Shown in pieces: positions 63,270-64,000 of a DNA stretch of 64,000 nucleotides (positions are counted from its first letter, which is position 1; every line of letters begins with the position of its first letter). The notes below the pieces were generated by a model. It worked only from the letters and a program-made list of their open reading frames with translations. It searched no databases and was not told where the DNA came from. The position numbers were made by a program, and so were the translations under genes. The stretch comes from Corydoras sp. C115. Lineage: Eukaryota > Chordata > Actinopteri > Siluriformes > Callichthyidae. Location: contig JAFMOC010000238.1 of the NCBI GenBank assembly GCA_019802505.1, positions 143,501 through 207,500 of the forward strand. The letters are read 5' to 3'.

Positions 63270-64000
63270 CTGAGAGAGAGAGAGAGAGAGAGACGGGGGG
63301 GGGGGGGGGAGAGGGGGGGGAGAGACGGGGGGAGAGAGAGAGACGGGAGAGAGAGGGAGAGAGAGAGAGAGACAGGGGGGGAGAGAGAGAGAGAGAGAGA
63401 GACGGGGAGAGAGAGAGGGGGAGAGAAGAGACGGGGGGAGAAAGAGACGGGAGAGAGACAAGAGAGAGACAGGGGGGAAAGAGACGGAGAGACAGGAGAG
63501 AGACGGGGGAGAGAGAGAGAGGAGAGAGACGAGGGGAGACGGGGGAGGAGAAAGAGACGGCAGAGAGACAAGAGAGAGAAAGAGACGGGAGAGAGACAGG
63601 AGAGAGACGGGGGAGAGAGAGACAGGAGAGAGACGGGGGAGAGAGAGAGACGGGGGGAGAAAGAGACGGCAGAGAGACAAGAGAGAGACGGGGGGAGAAA
63701 GAGACAGGAGAGAGACAGGAGAGAGACGGGGGGAGAAAGAGACGGGAGAGAGACAGGAGAGAGACGGGGGAGAGAGAGACAGGAGAGAGACGGGGAGAGA
63801 GAGAGACGGGGGGAGAAAGAGACGGGAGAGAGACAGGAGAGAGACGGGGGAGAAAGAGACAGGAGAGAGACAGGAGAGAGACGGGGGAGAGAGAGACAGG
63901 AGAGAGACGGGGGAGAGAGAGAGACGGGGGAGAAAGAGACAGGAGAGAGACGGGGGGAGAAAGAGACGGGAGAGAGACAGAGAGACGGGGAAGAGAGAGA
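63270..64000 (-). other. mtg2: last intron of mtg2 (partial), made of purine-only minisatellite
   Basis: The visible intron is an array of GA-rich units on the plus strand, such as GAGACGGGGGAGAAAGAGAC alternating with GAGAGAGACAGGAGAGAGAC. I find no T on the plus strand from 63272 to 64000. On the transcribed (minus) strand the intron end is therefore all C, T and G, ending TCTCTCTCAG at the acceptor. The array serves as an extremely long polypyrimidine tract and excludes any branch-point A for about 729 nt. Open reading frames across it on the minus strand (Ser/Leu/Pro-rich) are repeat artefacts. Confidence 0.8.

Noticed and set aside
63268..63270. GTG as a start codon for the mtg2 exon
   Set aside because: It overlaps the splice acceptor, and the frame enters mid-domain just before the G3 motif, so it is an internal valine codon.
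63249..63680. Ser/Leu/Pro-rich minus-strand frames next to mtg2
   Set aside because: They are shadows of the CT-rich intron array, on the strand of mtg2 but upstream of its acceptor.

Overview
The window looks like a gene-poor stretch of a teleost fish chromosome. The evidence is split genes with GT/AG introns, about 41 copies of a tRNA-derived SINE of the DANA/mermaid type, other tRNA-derived SINEs with an L2-like 3' tail, non-LTR retrotransposon fragments, a Tc1-like transposase remnant, and dense (AC)n, (AT)n and (GA)n microsatellites with several long minisatellites. The repeat set suggests an otophysan-type teleost, but the species cannot be fixed from this sequence. No bacterial, plasmid, phage or CRISPR features are present.

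One gene is recognised firmly. The last coding exon of the mitochondrial Obg-family GTPase mtg2 lies on the minus strand at 62887-63269, and the rest of the gene continues beyond the right edge. Its last intron (63270-64000 visible) contains no T on the plus strand from 63272 to the window end. The pre-mRNA therefore has no adenosine for about 729 nt upstream of the acceptor, which is unusual for branch-point choice. Two further plus-strand segments look like unrecognised exons: a 159-nt phase 0-0 exon at 15601-15759, and a terminal exon at 23156-23296 encoding a single hydrophobic span with a short charged tail. Both are in phase 0 and could belong to one gene, but nothing in the window proves this. 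A weaker arginine-rich candidate lies near 54722.

Layout. 1-4.3 kb: AT-rich and AC/GT satellites, four SINEs and a 28-bp minisatellite. 4.4-7.8 kb: a SINE-derived family dispersed and in tandem, with a SINE inside a SINE. 8-17 kb: a tandem segmental duplication (9.93-11.16 kb), one arm of an inverted duplication, a LINE fragment broken by another repeat, and the first orphan exon. 17-25 kb: SINEs, a Tc1 remnant, the second orphan exon and a LINE 3' end amplified in tandem. 25-34 kb: SINEs and microsatellites, then a 1.3-kb minisatellite with higher-order structure (31.97-33.3 kb). 34-46 kb: duplicated blocks, including the second arm of the inverted duplication (41.3-41.8 kb). 46-56 kb: unique sequence with possible conserved non-coding elements, a possible hAT-like remnant and SINEs. 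56-61 kb: 22-bp and purine-rich minisatellites and a GATGGAG-type minisatellite. 62.8-64 kb: mtg2.

Most open reading frames longer than 60 codons in this window are products of SINEs or of tandem repeats and are not genes. Unique, CpG-rich blocks with many TAATTA-type words between the repeats may be conserved non-coding elements. That is inference, because no alignment could be run.
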